The notes below the pieces were generated by a model that saw only the letters and a program-made list of their open reading frames with translations, ran no database searches and was not told the origin of the DNA. A stretch of 64,000 nucleotides of DNA from Pauljensenia sp902373545 (GTDB taxonomy: Bacteria; Actinomycetota; Actinomycetes; Actinomycetales; Actinomycetaceae): the NCBI RefSeq assembly GCF_041432775.1, contig NZ_JAPWAG010000004.1, positions 77,945-141,944 on the forward strand, in the 5' to 3' direction. A program made the position numbers and the translations under genes. Positions 7,727 through 16,483 of the stretch are shown one piece after another; position 1 is the stretch's first letter; each line of letters opens with the position of its first letter.

Positions 7727-10000
7727 ATGACCACGGGCGCGCAGCAGGAGTCACGCACGGACCTTCCGTTGCCTGAACAGGACTTCGTCGACGCCGCCTA
7801 CGAGCGTCTCGACGCGCTTCGCGCCTCCTACCGGGATCGTCAGGGCCGCATTCATTCGACGCACGGTGTCGGAAACGCGCAGGCGTGGACGGAGCGCGAG
7901 GCCCTGTCTGCGCACCTGGGTGAGATGGCCGCGCGCCTGGAGGGCGTGGAGGAGCGCCTCGTGTTCGGTCGCCTCGACATGGTGGATTCGTCGACGCGCC
8001 ACGTTGGTCGCCTGTCCCTGTCTCACGAGGACGGCACTCCCCTGCTCGTGGATTGGCGTGCCCCCGCCGCGCGTCCCTTCTATCAGGCGACGTCGGCTGA
8101 GCCGGAGGGCGTCGTGCGTCGCCGCCACATTTCGACTCGCGACCGGCGCGTGACGGGGCTGGAGGACGAGCTGCTCGACGCCTCGCACGCCCAGGGCCTG
8201 GAGCTGCAGGGCGAGGGCGCCCTCATGCATGCCCTGAGTGAGGCGCGCGACGGGCGCATGGGTGACATCGTGGCGACCATCCAGTCTGAGCAGGACCGCA
8301 TCATCCGCGCCTCCGACAAGGGCCTCCTGGTCGTCCAGGGCGGCCCGGGCACGGGCAAGACCGCGGTCGCGCTGCACCGCATCGCCTACCTGCTGTATGC
8401 CCACCGCGAGCGCCTGGAGCGCTCGGGTGTTCTGCTCGTGGGGCCCTCGCGCTTGTTCTTGCGCTATATCGAGCAGGTGCTGCCCTCCCTGGGTGAGACG
8501 GGTGTTGTGTCGGTGACGATGGGCGATCTCGTGCCGGGCGTGCGTGCGCGTGCGTCCGAGGACGAGGCCGTGGCTCGGATCAAGGGGCTGCCGGCCTGGG
8601 CGGCGATCGTCAAGGAGGCGGTGCGAGCGCTCACGAAGCTTCCCAAGGGGGATCAGGAGCTGCGCGTGTGGAACCGTACCGTGACGCTCACCCGCGGCGA
8701 CGTGGAGGCGGCCAGGCGGCGCGCCAAGCGCTCGGGGCGTCCCCACAACGTGGCGCGCGAGTCGTTTGCACGCGAACTGATGGACGTGTTGGCGCTTCGC
8801 CTGGCGCGCGAGGCTGGGGACGCCGACTCCGAGGGGCGCGTCGAGCCGGAGGTCAAGCGCTCCTGGCTCATTGAGATTCGAGACTCGGTGGATTGCCGCC
8901 GCGCGATCAACACGGCGTGGATGCCCACGAGCGCGCAGACGCTGCTACGCAGGCTCTATGCACGCCCGGAGGTGTTGGCGGCGGCCAACCGGCGCGCGAG
9001 GTCGCCGTTGCGCCCCGACGAGCTGGCCCTCCTGGTGCGGCCGCGCTCGGCGCCCTGGACGATCTCGGACGTTGCGATCCTGGACGAGTGCGAGGAGCTG
9101 CTCGGCCCCATGCCGACCTCGTCGGCTCCCTCGAAGGAGACGGACGGGGGCGAGCTCGAGCGCGCTCGTGCCGCCATCGAGGGGCAGAACCTGGGAGGCG
9201 GCATCGTCACCGCGCAGATGCTCGCCGAACACACCGCGGAGCAGGAGTCGTGGGCGCCCCTGGCCGAGCGTGCGGCCAAGGATCGCGCGTGGGCCTACGG
9301 CCACATCGTGGTCGACGAGGCCCAGGAACTCTCCCCCATGGCGTGGCGCGCCCTGCTGCGCCGCTGTCCCTCGCGGTCCTTCACGGTCGTCGGTGACCTG
9401 GATCAGCGCCGCGGCTCTCAGCGTCCCGCCTCGTGGGAGAAGGCGCTAGGGCCCGCGGCCCGCGCTTTTGCCGCCGAGTACGCCCTGACCGTCTCCTACC
9501 GCACCCCTGCGACCCTCACGACCCTTGCCGAGGGTGTGGTGGCGCGTGCGGGGGCACCTGTCCTCTACCCGATGACCGCCGTGCGCGACGTCGAGGGATG
9601 CTACCGCGTCACTCACGTGGACGCGCCCGAGGCTGCCCCGGCCTCGTCCCGAGACACCGACCCGTTGTGGGAGGCCGCGCACCAGGCCCGCCAGATCGCA
9701 GAGGAACGCCTGGACCGCGAGGCGGGCGCCTCACGCGGCCGCGTCGCCATCATCGTGGGCGCGCAGCGTGCCCGCGCGTGGGGCGCCGACGTCGACGGGG
9801 ACAGCGCGCTGTCCGAGCGCGTCGCCCTGCTCTCAGCGAACGCAACGAAGGGCTTGGAGTTCGATTCGGTCGTCCTGGTCGAGCCCGGCGAAATCATGAG
9901 CGACGGCATCGGCGACCTGTTTGTCGCCCTGACTCGCGCCACCCACGACGTCCACGTCGTCCACGCCGCCGCGCTGCCCGCCGGCATGGAAGAGTGGTAG
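7727..10000 (+). CDS. HelD/HelR-type RNA polymerase recycling ATPase (UvrD-like fold)
   Basis: Superfamily 1 helicase-like ATPase that in this family pries RNA polymerase off DNA and nucleic acid. After a helical N-terminal region (about residues 10-95, the arm that enters the polymerase secondary channel in known members), Walker A GGPGTGKTAVALHR appears near residue 205, HIVVDEAQELSP is Walker B, and the last motifs VALLSANATKGLEFDSVVLV and FVALTRATHDVHVV are UvrD-like. Length 757 aa fits the actinobacterial class. GAGGAGGACCT precedes the ATG. In relatives this class can protect against rifamycins; no antibiotic-linked operator was recognised here. Confidence 0.88.
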   Translation: MTTGAQQESRTDLPLPEQDFVDAAYERLDALRASYRDRQGRIHSTHGVGNAQAWTEREALSAHLGEMAARLEGVEERLVFGRLDMVDSSTRHVGRLSLSHEDGTPLLVDWRAPAARPFYQATSAEPEGVVRRRHISTRDRRVTGLEDELLDASHAQGLELQGEGALMHALSEARDGRMGDIVATIQSEQDRIIRASDKGLLVVQGGPGTGKTAVALHRIAYLLYAHRERLERSGVLLVGPSRLFLRYIEQVLPSLGETGVVSVTMGDLVPGVRARASEDEAVARIKGLPAWAAIVKEAVRALTKLPKGDQELRVWNRTVTLTRGDVEAARRRAKRSGRPHNVARESFARELMDVLALRLAREAGDADSEGRVEPEVKRSWLIEIRDSVDCRRAINTAWMPTSAQTLLRRLYARPEVLAAANRRARSPLRPDELALLVRPRSAPWTISDVAILDECEELLGPMPTSSAPSKETDGGELERARAAIEGQNLGGGIVTAQMLAEHTAEQESWAPLAERAAKDRAWAYGHIVVDEAQELSPMAWRALLRRCPSRSFTVVGDLDQRRGSQRPASWEKALGPAARAFAAEYALTVSYRTPATLTTLAEGVVARAGAPVLYPMTAVRDVEGCYRVTHVDAPEAAPASSRDTDPLWEAAHQARQIAEERLDREAGASRGRVAIIVGAQRARAWGADVDGDSALSERVALLSANATKGLEFDSVVLVEPGEIMSDGIGDLFVALTRATHDVHVVHAAALPAGMEEW

Positions 10001-10060
10001 TCGGTGACCACACAGTGACGATGCCACGCTGGTTGTGCCCCCATCTGCCATGATGGAGTC

Positions 10061-11266
10061 ATGACACGAGCATTACTCTTGGAAAACCCGCACCCGATCG
10101 CCGACGAGATTTTCGCCAAGTTCAGCATTGAGGTCACCCGCGTGACGGGCGCCCTGTCTGAGGACGACCTGATCGATGCGCTCGAGGGTATCGACTACGT
10201 GGGTCTGCGTTCCAAGACCGAGGTCACCGAGCGCGTCCTGCGCGCCCGCCCGAACCTGAAGGCCATCGGCGCCTTCTGTATCGGCACTAACCAGATCGAC
10301 CTGGCCACCGCCACCGAGATGGGCATCGCCGTGTTCAACGCCCCCTACTCCAACACGCGTTCCGTCGTCGAGCTCGCGATCGGCGAGATTATCGACCTGT
10401 CGCGCCGCGTGACGGTGAAGAACTCGCGCCTGCACCGCGGCGTGTGGGACAAGAGCGCCGACGGCGCCCACGAGGTGCGCGGGCACACGCTGGGCATCAT
10501 CGGCTACGGCAACATCGGCACCCAGCTGTCGGTGCTGGCCGAGGCCATGGGCCTCAACGTCATCTTCTACGACGCCGCCGAGCGCCTGGCCCTGGGCAAC
10601 GCCACGCAGATGCCCACCATGGAGGCCGTGCTACGCGAGGCCGACATCATCTCCGTGCACGTGGACGGCCAAGAGTCCAACACCAACCTCATCGGGCGAG
10701 GCGAGTTCGAGCTCATGAAGCCCGGCGCCCTGTTCATCAACCTCTCGCGCGGACACGTCGTCGACGTGGATGCCCTGCACGCCGCACTGGTCTCGGGCCA
10801 CCTGGGCGGCGCGGCCATCGACGTGTTCCCCGAGGAACCGCGCGCCAACGGCGACCCCTTCTCCTCGCCCCTGGCCACCCTCGACAACGTCATTCTCACC
10901 CCGCACATCGGCGGGTCCACGGAGGAGGCACAGTACGACATCGGCCGTTTTGTGGCCGCCAAGATCGGTGAGTACCAGGCCAGCGGCTCGACCGACATGA
11001 GCGTGAACCTGCCCAACCTGACCATGAACATCGGCAGGCGTTCGCGCTACCGCGTGCGCCTCATCCACCGCAACGTGCCCGGCGTCATGGCCCGCGTGAA
11101 CTCGATCTTCGCGTCGTCGGAGGCCAACGTCGACGCCCAGATCCTGGCGACCATGGACGAGGTCGGCTACGTGCTCACCGACATTTCGGCCGGCCTGGGT
11201 CGCGAGGCCCTGGAGGAGCTGAGCCACCTGCCCGAAACCGTCCGACTGATTGCGACGCCCCTGTAG
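10061..11266 (+). CDS. serA: D-3-phosphoglycerate dehydrogenase
   Basis: First step of serine synthesis: oxidises 3-phosphoglycerate to 3-phosphohydroxypyruvate with NAD. The NAD loop GYGNIGTQLSVLAEAMG is near residue 147, the catalytic region follows (INLSRGHVVDVDAL, then LTPHIGGSTEEAQ with the catalytic His), and an ACT domain occupies about residues 325-401 for serine feedback. At 401 aa it is the short type, without the extra substrate-binding domain of the roughly 530-aa mycobacterial enzyme. It stands alone; no serB or serC is adjacent. Confidence 0.96.
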   Translation: MTRALLLENPHPIADEIFAKFSIEVTRVTGALSEDDLIDALEGIDYVGLRSKTEVTERVLRARPNLKAIGAFCIGTNQIDLATATEMGIAVFNAPYSNTRSVVELAIGEIIDLSRRVTVKNSRLHRGVWDKSADGAHEVRGHTLGIIGYGNIGTQLSVLAEAMGLNVIFYDAAERLALGNATQMPTMEAVLREADIISVHVDGQESNTNLIGRGEFELMKPGALFINLSRGHVVDVDALHAALVSGHLGGAAIDVFPEEPRANGDPFSSPLATLDNVILTPHIGGSTEEAQYDIGRFVAAKIGEYQASGSTDMSVNLPNLTMNIGRRSRYRVRLIHRNVPGVMARVNSIFASSEANVDAQILATMDEVGYVLTDISAGLGREALEELSHLPETVRLIATPL

Positions 11267-11353
11267 AAACTGTCGCTTTCATCGCGCTTCCAGGTGGTCA
11301 AACGAGGCCGTAACTTACGGTATCGTAGGGGCAGCACCACCAAAGGAGCATAG

Positions 11354-13309
11354 ATGGACCTCACGTCCTCGCTGCGGGCGCTCTATGCGCCCGGCGTCGC
11401 CTACGAAATCGCCACTCCCGACCAGCCGATCCCGGATATGGTCCTGGACGTCGCCGCCCGCTATCCCAAGCGTGCCGCCATCGACTTTTTCGCCCGCCAG
11501 CTCTCCTACGAGCAGCTGGTCGAGCAGATGCGTCGGTGCGCGGGGGCCTTGCACCAGGCGGGCGTGCGCGCGGGAGACCGCGTCGCTCTCGTCATGCCCA
11601 ACTGCCCACAGCACGCGGTTGCAGTCCTGGGCACGATGCTGCTGGGCGCCGTCGTCGTCGAACACAACCCGCTTGCTCCCTCCGGCGAGCTCGAGGGCGA
11701 GTACGCGCGCCACGGCGCGCGCGTGACGATCGCCTGGTCCAAGACCCTGGAGAAGCTGACCTTCCTGGGCCGAGGCCACACCACCTTCTCGATGGACCTG
11801 ACGACGGCCCTTCCCACGGCCTCGCGCCTGGCGCTCAAGCTGCCCCTCAAGGCCGCGCGCGACAAGCGCGACCAGCTCACTAGCCCGCGCCCCACCTGGG
11901 CTCGCTCGTGGACACGCGCCATGCGCACAGCCACCCCCTGGAACGGAACATGCCCCGCCTCCATGGACGACGTCGCCCTCCTCATCCACACGGGCGGCAC
12001 GACGGGCGTTCCCAAGGCCGCGGCTCTCACGCACGCCAACCTGCGCGCCAACGTCGAGGAGTCCATCGCATGGGTGCCCGTCCTGCACGAGGGCGCCGAG
12101 GTCTTCTACTGCATCCTGCCCCTCTTCCACGCCTTCGGGTTCACGATCGGTTTCCTGGCGGGCCTGCGCCTGGGGGCGACCGTCGTCATGTTCCCGAAGT
12201 TCGACACCGCCCTGGTCCTGGCCGCCCAGCGCCGACTCCCCTGCACGTTCTTCCTGGGCGTGCCCCCCATGTACGAGCGCCTGCTGGCGGCAGCCGAGGG
12301 CACGGACGTGGACCTGTCCTCCATCCACTTCTCCCTGTCGGGCGCGATGCCCCTGTCGGCGCCTCTGGCCCAAAAATGGGAGGAGGCGACCGGCGGCCTC
12401 ATGATCGAAGGCTACGGCATGACCGAGGCATCCCCGATCCTCCTCGGTTCCCCCCTGGCATCCTCGCGGGCGCGCGGGGCGCTGGGTATTCCCTTCCCCT
12501 CCACGCAGGTGCGCATCGTCGACCCCGAGGACCCCGCGCGCGACGTCGAGGACGGCGCGGTCGGCGAGCTCATCGCAACCGGCCCGCAGGTCTTCTCCGG
12601 GTACTGGAATCAGGACGAGGAGACCGCGGAGGTGTTCACCGCCGACGGCTGGCTGCGCACGGGCGACCTGGTCCAGGTGCGCGACGGCTTTATCTACATG
12701 GCTGACCGACGCAAGGAGATGATCAACTCCTCCGGCTTCAACGTCTATCCCTCTCAGGTCGAAGATGCGGTGCGCACGATGCCCGGCATCCTCGACGTGG
12801 CTGCCGTGGGAGTCCCCGCCGGCGAGAGCGGCGAGGATGTCGTCGCAGCCGTCGTTCTCGAGGCCGGCGCGTCGGTCACGCTCACGGACCTGCGCAACTG
12901 GGCGGAAAAGTCCTTAGCGCACTACGCCCTGCCCCGTCAGGTCGTCGTCATGAGCGAGCTGCCGCGCTCCCAGCTGGGCAAGGTCATGCGCAAGAAGGTG
13001 CGCGAGCAGATCGTGGGCGCGCGCGGGGCGACCTCCGAGGCCGTGGCTGGTGCCCGCGAGGCCGTGGCCGAGGCCGTGACCGGGGCACGCGAATCGGTGG
13101 CCGGGGCACGTGAAGCCATGTCGGAGCGAGTCGCTGAGGCGCGCGGCGCCGCGACCGAGGCGGTTGTCGGCGCCCGCGAAGCGATGTCCGAGGCCGTGGC
13201 CGGGGCGCGAGAATCCGTCTCTCAGGCGTCGAGCGAGGCCACCGCGGCCGTACGCAGACTGGCCACAGGCGCCGACCGAACGGACGAGCACGACAGGAAG
13301 GACAGCTAG
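11354..13309 (+). CDS. Long-chain acyl-CoA ligase with 11-residue repeat tail
   Basis: AMP-forming ligase that activates fatty acids as acyl-CoA. ANL signatures are present: LLIHTGGTTGVPKAAALTH near residue 211, GYGMTEASP near 352, GWLRTGDLV near 432 and the catalytic lysine region QLGKVMRKKV near 540. AAAGGAGCATAG precedes the ATG. The unusual part is the C-terminal tail from about residue 554 to 651: roughly eight units of an 11-residue Ala/Glu/Arg-rich repeat (consensus like AGAREAMSEAV), absent from ordinary FadD proteins. Such 11-mers form amphipathic helices, so the tail may bind membrane or lipid droplets; that is inference. Confidence 0.9.
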   Translation: MDLTSSLRALYAPGVAYEIATPDQPIPDMVLDVAARYPKRAAIDFFARQLSYEQLVEQMRRCAGALHQAGVRAGDRVALVMPNCPQHAVAVLGTMLLGAVVVEHNPLAPSGELEGEYARHGARVTIAWSKTLEKLTFLGRGHTTFSMDLTTALPTASRLALKLPLKAARDKRDQLTSPRPTWARSWTRAMRTATPWNGTCPASMDDVALLIHTGGTTGVPKAAALTHANLRANVEESIAWVPVLHEGAEVFYCILPLFHAFGFTIGFLAGLRLGATVVMFPKFDTALVLAAQRRLPCTFFLGVPPMYERLLAAAEGTDVDLSSIHFSLSGAMPLSAPLAQKWEEATGGLMIEGYGMTEASPILLGSPLASSRARGALGIPFPSTQVRIVDPEDPARDVEDGAVGELIATGPQVFSGYWNQDEETAEVFTADGWLRTGDLVQVRDGFIYMADRRKEMINSSGFNVYPSQVEDAVRTMPGILDVAAVGVPAGESGEDVVAAVVLEAGASVTLTDLRNWAEKSLAHYALPRQVVVMSELPRSQLGKVMRKKVREQIVGARGATSEAVAGAREAVAEAVTGARESVAGAREAMSERVAEARGAATEAVVGAREAMSEAVAGARESVSQASSEATAAVRRLATGADRTDEHDRKDS

Positions 13310-13332
13310 GAGCCACCCGCCGCCGACGGATC

Positions 13333-13372
13333 GACGAGTCGCCCGCGCCACCAGGCGCGGGCGCTACTCGTC
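13333..13372. terminator. Bidirectional terminator, acyl-CoA ligase/nrdR
   Basis: Stem GCCCGCGCC (13341-13349), loop ACCA, GGCGCGGGC (13354-13362), extended by GACGAGT (13333-13339) with ACTCGTC (13366-13372). It lies between convergent genes and overlaps the nrdR stop codon. Confidence 0.8.
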
Positions 13373-13936
13373 TCCGAGCAGCGACGCAGCGCCGGCACGC
13401 TTGCGACTCACCCGGGACTTACGCGGCTTCTTCGGAGCAACCGGGGCGGACACCTCCTCGGACGGCGCGTCGGCGGCCACCTCCGCGGCCTGGGAACGCT
13501 CGCGCAGCGCATGGATAGCATCCTCGAAGTCCTCAAGGGTATCGAATGCTCGATAGACGGAGGCGAAACGCAGGTAGGCAATGACGTCGAGGTCGCGCAG
13601 AAAGGGCAGGATCGCCTTGCCGACCTCATTGGTGGACACGTTGGATACGCCGGTCGAACGCAGCTGCTCCTCCACCTGCTGGGCGAGGATCGCGAGCTGA
13701 TCGTCCGAGACGGGCCTGCCCTGGCAGGCCTTTTTCACGCCGGAGACGACCTTGTTGCGGGAGAAGGATTCAACCACGCCCGAGCGTTTGACGACCTGGA
13801 ACGACGACGTTTCCAGGGTCGTAAAACGCTTCTTGCAGTGCGTGCACTCGCGACGACGCCGGATCGAGGCGCCGTCGTCCGCGATGCGCGTGTCGACGAC
13901 GCGCGAGTCAGGGTTATGACAGAAAGGACAGTGCAC
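13364..13936 (-). CDS. nrdR: Transcriptional repressor NrdR
   Basis: Nucleotide-sensing repressor of ribonucleotide reductase genes. The zinc ribbon is complete: Cys3 and Cys6 (MHCPFC) and Cys31 and Cys34 (CTHC). The ATP-cone domain follows (VVKRSGVVESFSRNKV near residue 52). Length is 190 aa; the last 40 residues are a charged extension beyond the usual 150. It lies next to the LysM gene and lexA as in mycobacteria, so the trio is a conserved neighbourhood. No ribonucleotide reductase gene is in the window. Confidence 0.97.
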   Translation of the reverse strand: MHCPFCHNPDSRVVDTRIADDGASIRRRRECTHCKKRFTTLETSSFQVVKRSGVVESFSRNKVVSGVKKACQGRPVSDDQLAILAQQVEEQLRSTGVSNVSTNEVGKAILPFLRDLDVIAYLRFASVYRAFDTLEDFEDAIHALRERSQAAEVAADAPSEEVSAPVAPKKPRKSRVSRKRAGAASLLGDE

Positions 13937-13991
13937 CCCTCAACGGTACACGCTCCAAGCGCCCGCTGTCACAGGAGTCCCGCGAGCCACT

Positions 13992-14456
13992 TCACCGAAC
14001 GGGAACGACGACGCGCTGACCGGGCCGCAGAGCTCCGCTGATGCCATTGAGACGTTCAATATCCGCGACGATTTCTTCGACCGGGCGTTCGCTCCTGACC
14101 GACTCGGCCATCGACCAAATCGAATCACCGCTGACGGCCGCCTTGATGACGGTCGGCCCATCGTAGGCGCTGGGCTGGATCGCAAGCCCCAGAGCGCCCG
14201 CGCCTACGGACAGCGCGAGCGTGGCGAGCGCGCCTGCGACCAGGGACCGACGCGACGAGCGGGCGGGTCGACGCGGAGGAACGGGCGCGCGCAGGAACGC
14301 GGGATCGTCCGCCCGCTGGGCTTCGATACGTCGGCGCACGGACGGGGCCGACGAGATGTCACGAACCGTGGCCACGCGCGCATCCTGCGCCGGACGCATC
14401 GGGGAGCGGCGCGCCGGGAAGGAAACGGCAGGCCCAGGGGTGTACGGAAGACTCAT
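13992..14456 (-). CDS. LysM protein, likely SOS-induced division suppressor (ChiZ/YneA/DivS type)
   Basis: A 154-residue protein with a basic, proline-rich cytoplasmic N-terminus, one membrane segment (VAGALATLALSVGAGALGLA, about residues 75-94) and a C-terminal LysM domain (VKAAVSGDSIWSMAES... to LRPGQRVVVPV). Membrane-anchored LysM proteins divergent from lexA are induced by DNA damage and delay septation: YneA in Bacillus, DivS in Corynebacterium, ChiZ (Rv2719c) in Mycobacterium. Here the same position next to lexA and nrdR and three SOS boxes in the shared promoter region support this role. ATG at 14456 has GGAGG five bases upstream. Confidence 0.85.
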   Translation of the reverse strand: MSLPYTPGPAVSFPARRSPMRPAQDARVATVRDISSAPSVRRRIEAQRADDPAFLRAPVPPRRPARSSRRSLVAGALATLALSVGAGALGLAIQPSAYDGPTVIKAAVSGDSIWSMAESVRSERPVEEIVADIERLNGISGALRPGQRVVVPVR

Positions 14457-14478
14457 GGCAACCTCCAAACATCAGTAT

Positions 14479-14492
14479 CGAACACATGTTCG
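14479..14492. promoter_or_regulatory. SOS box 1 (lexA/LysM intergenic)
   Basis: CGAACACATGTTCG is a perfect inverted GAAC-N4-GTTC, the LexA operator of Gram-positive bacteria. It lies 23 bp upstream of the LysM start codon. Confidence 0.92.
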
Positions 14493-14493
14493 T

Positions 14494-14507
14494 CGAACAC
14501 CTGTACG
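14494..14507. promoter_or_regulatory. SOS box 2 (lexA/LysM intergenic)
   Basis: CGAACACCTGTACG matches the LexA operator except GTAC in place of GTTC in the right half. It is separated by one base from box 1, giving centres 15 bp apart. Confidence 0.75.
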
Positions 14508-14541
14508 ATAGCACGCGCCCATGCGAATGTCGAGACCCACT

Positions 14542-14555
14542 CGAACATATGTTTC
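14542..14555. promoter_or_regulatory. SOS box 3 (lexA proximal)
   Basis: CGAACATATGTTTC is a near-perfect LexA operator, with GTTT in place of GTTC, about 88 bp before the lexA start. It is probably the autoregulatory site. Confidence 0.75.
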
Positions 14556-14642
14556 ATGTTGCGCGTTTTCGCCTTAAACTTGACGTATCCAGTGGACGCC
14601 CACCCATGCACATCTGCGTCCACGCGCACAACAGGAGGGTCC

Positions 14643-15323
14643 ATGACCGAGCGACCGATCAGCGATCGCCACCGCGCGATCTTGCGCGTTATCAACGACA
14701 AACTGGCCTCCAGCGGCTTTCCCCCCTCTGTGCGCGAGATCGCATCCTCGGTCGGCCTGGCCTCCCCGTCGACGGTCAAGCACCACCTGGATTCGCTCGA
14801 GTCGGAGGGCTACCTCGCGCGCGAACCCGGACTACCGCGCGCCCTCGACCTGACGGACAAGGCGCGCCGAACGCTCGGAATCGCCCCCTCAGCCCCGGCC
14901 TCGTCTTCGGTTGTGCCCATTGAAATCCCCGTCTCGCACGTGGAGGAGGAAGGCACCGCGATCCCCCTCGTGGGACGCATCGCGGCCGGATCGCCCATCA
15001 CGGCCGAACAGCATGTCGAGGACGTCTTTCACCTACCCACCTCCATAACCGGCCGCGGCGACCTGTTCATGCTCGAGGTCTCCGGCCAGTCCATGATCGA
15101 CGCCGGCATCTTTGACGGAGACTACGTCGTCATCCGCTCACAAAACGAGGCGCGCAACGGCGAATTCGTGGCTGCCATGATCGACGGCGAAGCCACCGTG
15201 AAGGAGCTATCGATCACGGACGGTCACGTGTGGCTGCTGCCCCACAACAAGGACTACTCCCCCATCCCCGGCGACGAGGCCACCATCCTCGGCAAGGTCG
15301 TCACCGTCATCCGCTCCCTCTAA
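14643..15323 (+). CDS. lexA: LexA repressor
   Basis: SOS repressor that cleaves itself when RecA is activated. The winged-helix domain covers about residues 1-70 (SDRHRAILRVINDKL, then PSVREIASSVGLASPSTVKHH). The Ala-Gly cleavage site is in VGRIAAGSPIT, the catalytic serine in SGQSMIDAG, the catalytic lysine in EATVKELS. Length is 226 aa. ATG at 14643 is chosen because ACAGGAGGGTCC precedes it and the protein then begins MTERPISDRH as in relatives; in-frame codons further upstream fall into the operator region. Divergent from the LysM gene with SOS boxes between. Confidence 0.98.
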   Translation: MTERPISDRHRAILRVINDKLASSGFPPSVREIASSVGLASPSTVKHHLDSLESEGYLAREPGLPRALDLTDKARRTLGIAPSAPASSSVVPIEIPVSHVEEEGTAIPLVGRIAAGSPITAEQHVEDVFHLPTSITGRGDLFMLEVSGQSMIDAGIFDGDYVVIRSQNEARNGEFVAAMIDGEATVKELSITDGHVWLLPHNKDYSPIPGDEATILGKVVTVIRSL

Positions 15324-15337
15324 CAGCCCCACCAACG

Positions 15338-15378
15338 AACGGTGGCGCCGACCCCCGAAGGGATCGGCGCCACCGTTT
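15338..15378. terminator. Terminator between lexA and ldh
   Basis: AACGGTGGCGCCGA (15338-15351) pairs perfectly with TCGGCGCCACCGTT (15364-15377), followed by TTTGC. It serves lexA and probably also the convergent ldh. Confidence 0.9.
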
Positions 15379-15391
15379 GCTATAAGCCCGA

Positions 15392-16381
15392 TCAGAAGCC
15401 CAGGTCGCGGGCAACATTGCGCAGGCGCTCCGCCGAGGCGGTCAGGCCATCGCGCTCATTGAGGGTCAGCGGCGGGTTCAGGACGCGTCCGGCGCCGTCG
15501 CGGCCAACGATCGTCGGGGCGGCCATGACGACGTCCGAGATGCCTTCCCAGTCCTCCAGCAGCGTCGAGATGGTCAGGACGCGCTGCTCGTCGCGCAGCA
15601 CCGCACCGGCGATGTTCGCGGCGGACAGGCCGATGGCGTAGTTGGTCGCGCCCTTGCCCTCGATGATCTTGTATGCGGACTGGACGACCTCCTGCGCAAT
15701 GGAGTTGCGCAGAGCGGCGTCGAAGGTACCGCCGGACAGGGTCGGGCCCCACTGGGAGAGCGGAACGTTACCGATCTCGGCGCTGGACCACAGGGCGACC
15801 TCGGAGTCGCCGTGCTCGCCGGCCACGTAGGCATGGATGTTCTGCGTGGCAACGCCGGTCTCACGAGACACGAGGTAGCGCAGGCGCGAGGTGTCGAGCA
15901 CCGTGCCCGAGCCGAAAACCTGGTTGCGCGGCAGACCGGTCAGCTTCAGAGCCACGTAGGTGACGACGTCGACCGGGTTGGTGACGAACATGAAGCGGGC
16001 GTCGGGGGCCACATTCTGCAGGTTCGGCACGATCTTCTTCATAAGGTTGACGGTCGAACCGGCCAGCTCCAAGCGCGACTGGCCGGGCTGCTGCTTGGCG
16101 CCAGCCGTCACGATAATCAGGTCGGAACCGCGAACGATTTCAACATCGTCGGAGCCTTCGATCGAGCCTGCGGGGGTGAACTGGATGCCATGGGCCATGT
16201 CGAGGGCTTCGGCCTCAACCTTGGGCTTGTTGATGTCCTGAAGAACGATCGAACGAGCGTCGCCACGCATCGCACACGCGTAAGCGACGGCCGTACCAAC
16301 GGCACCGGCGCCGATGATGGCAATCTTCGAGGGACGTCCAGAGGACTTAGAGGGGTACAGGGTCTGCGCTTTGTTTTCCAC
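15392..16381 (-). CDS. ldh: L-lactate dehydrogenase
   Basis: Reduces pyruvate to L-lactate with NADH at the end of fermentative glycolysis. The NAD loop IGAGAVGTAVAYACAMRG is near residue 22, the substrate arginine regions are in TNPVDVVTYVALKLTG, and the active-site histidine is in YVAGEHGDSEVALW. Length of 329 aa is typical. The start is a GTG with AGGAGAGACAC upstream. It has its own upstream region (16382-16483) between it and dinG, with an imperfect ACACG-N8-CGTGT palindrome. Presence of this enzyme fits a fermentative facultative anaerobe. Confidence 0.97.
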   Translation of the reverse strand: MENKAQTLYPSKSSGRPSKIAIIGAGAVGTAVAYACAMRGDARSIVLQDINKPKVEAEALDMAHGIQFTPAGSIEGSDDVEIVRGSDLIIVTAGAKQQPGQSRLELAGSTVNLMKKIVPNLQNVAPDARFMFVTNPVDVVTYVALKLTGLPRNQVFGSGTVLDTSRLRYLVSRETGVATQNIHAYVAGEHGDSEVALWSSAEIGNVPLSQWGPTLSGGTFDAALRNSIAQEVVQSAYKIIEGKGATNYAIGLSAANIAGAVLRDEQRVLTISTLLEDWEGISDVVMAAPTIVGRDGAGRVLNPPLTLNERDGLTASAERLRNVARDLGF

Positions 16382-16448
16382 GTGTCTCTCCTAGATATGA
16401 GCAGGCGCTTCCATTGCTGCAGGTCATGGGTCGCCTAATGGTTAATTT

Positions 16449-16466
16449 ACACGATCTTTCACGTGT
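16449..16466. promoter_or_regulatory. Palindrome upstream of ldh
   Basis: ACACG (16449-16453) and CGTGT (16462-16466) are inverted around 8 bp, about 70 bp before the ldh start. It could be a regulator site such as a redox sensor's; it does not match a consensus well enough to name. Confidence 0.3.
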
Positions 16467-16483
16467 TGAAAACCACTCTTCAC

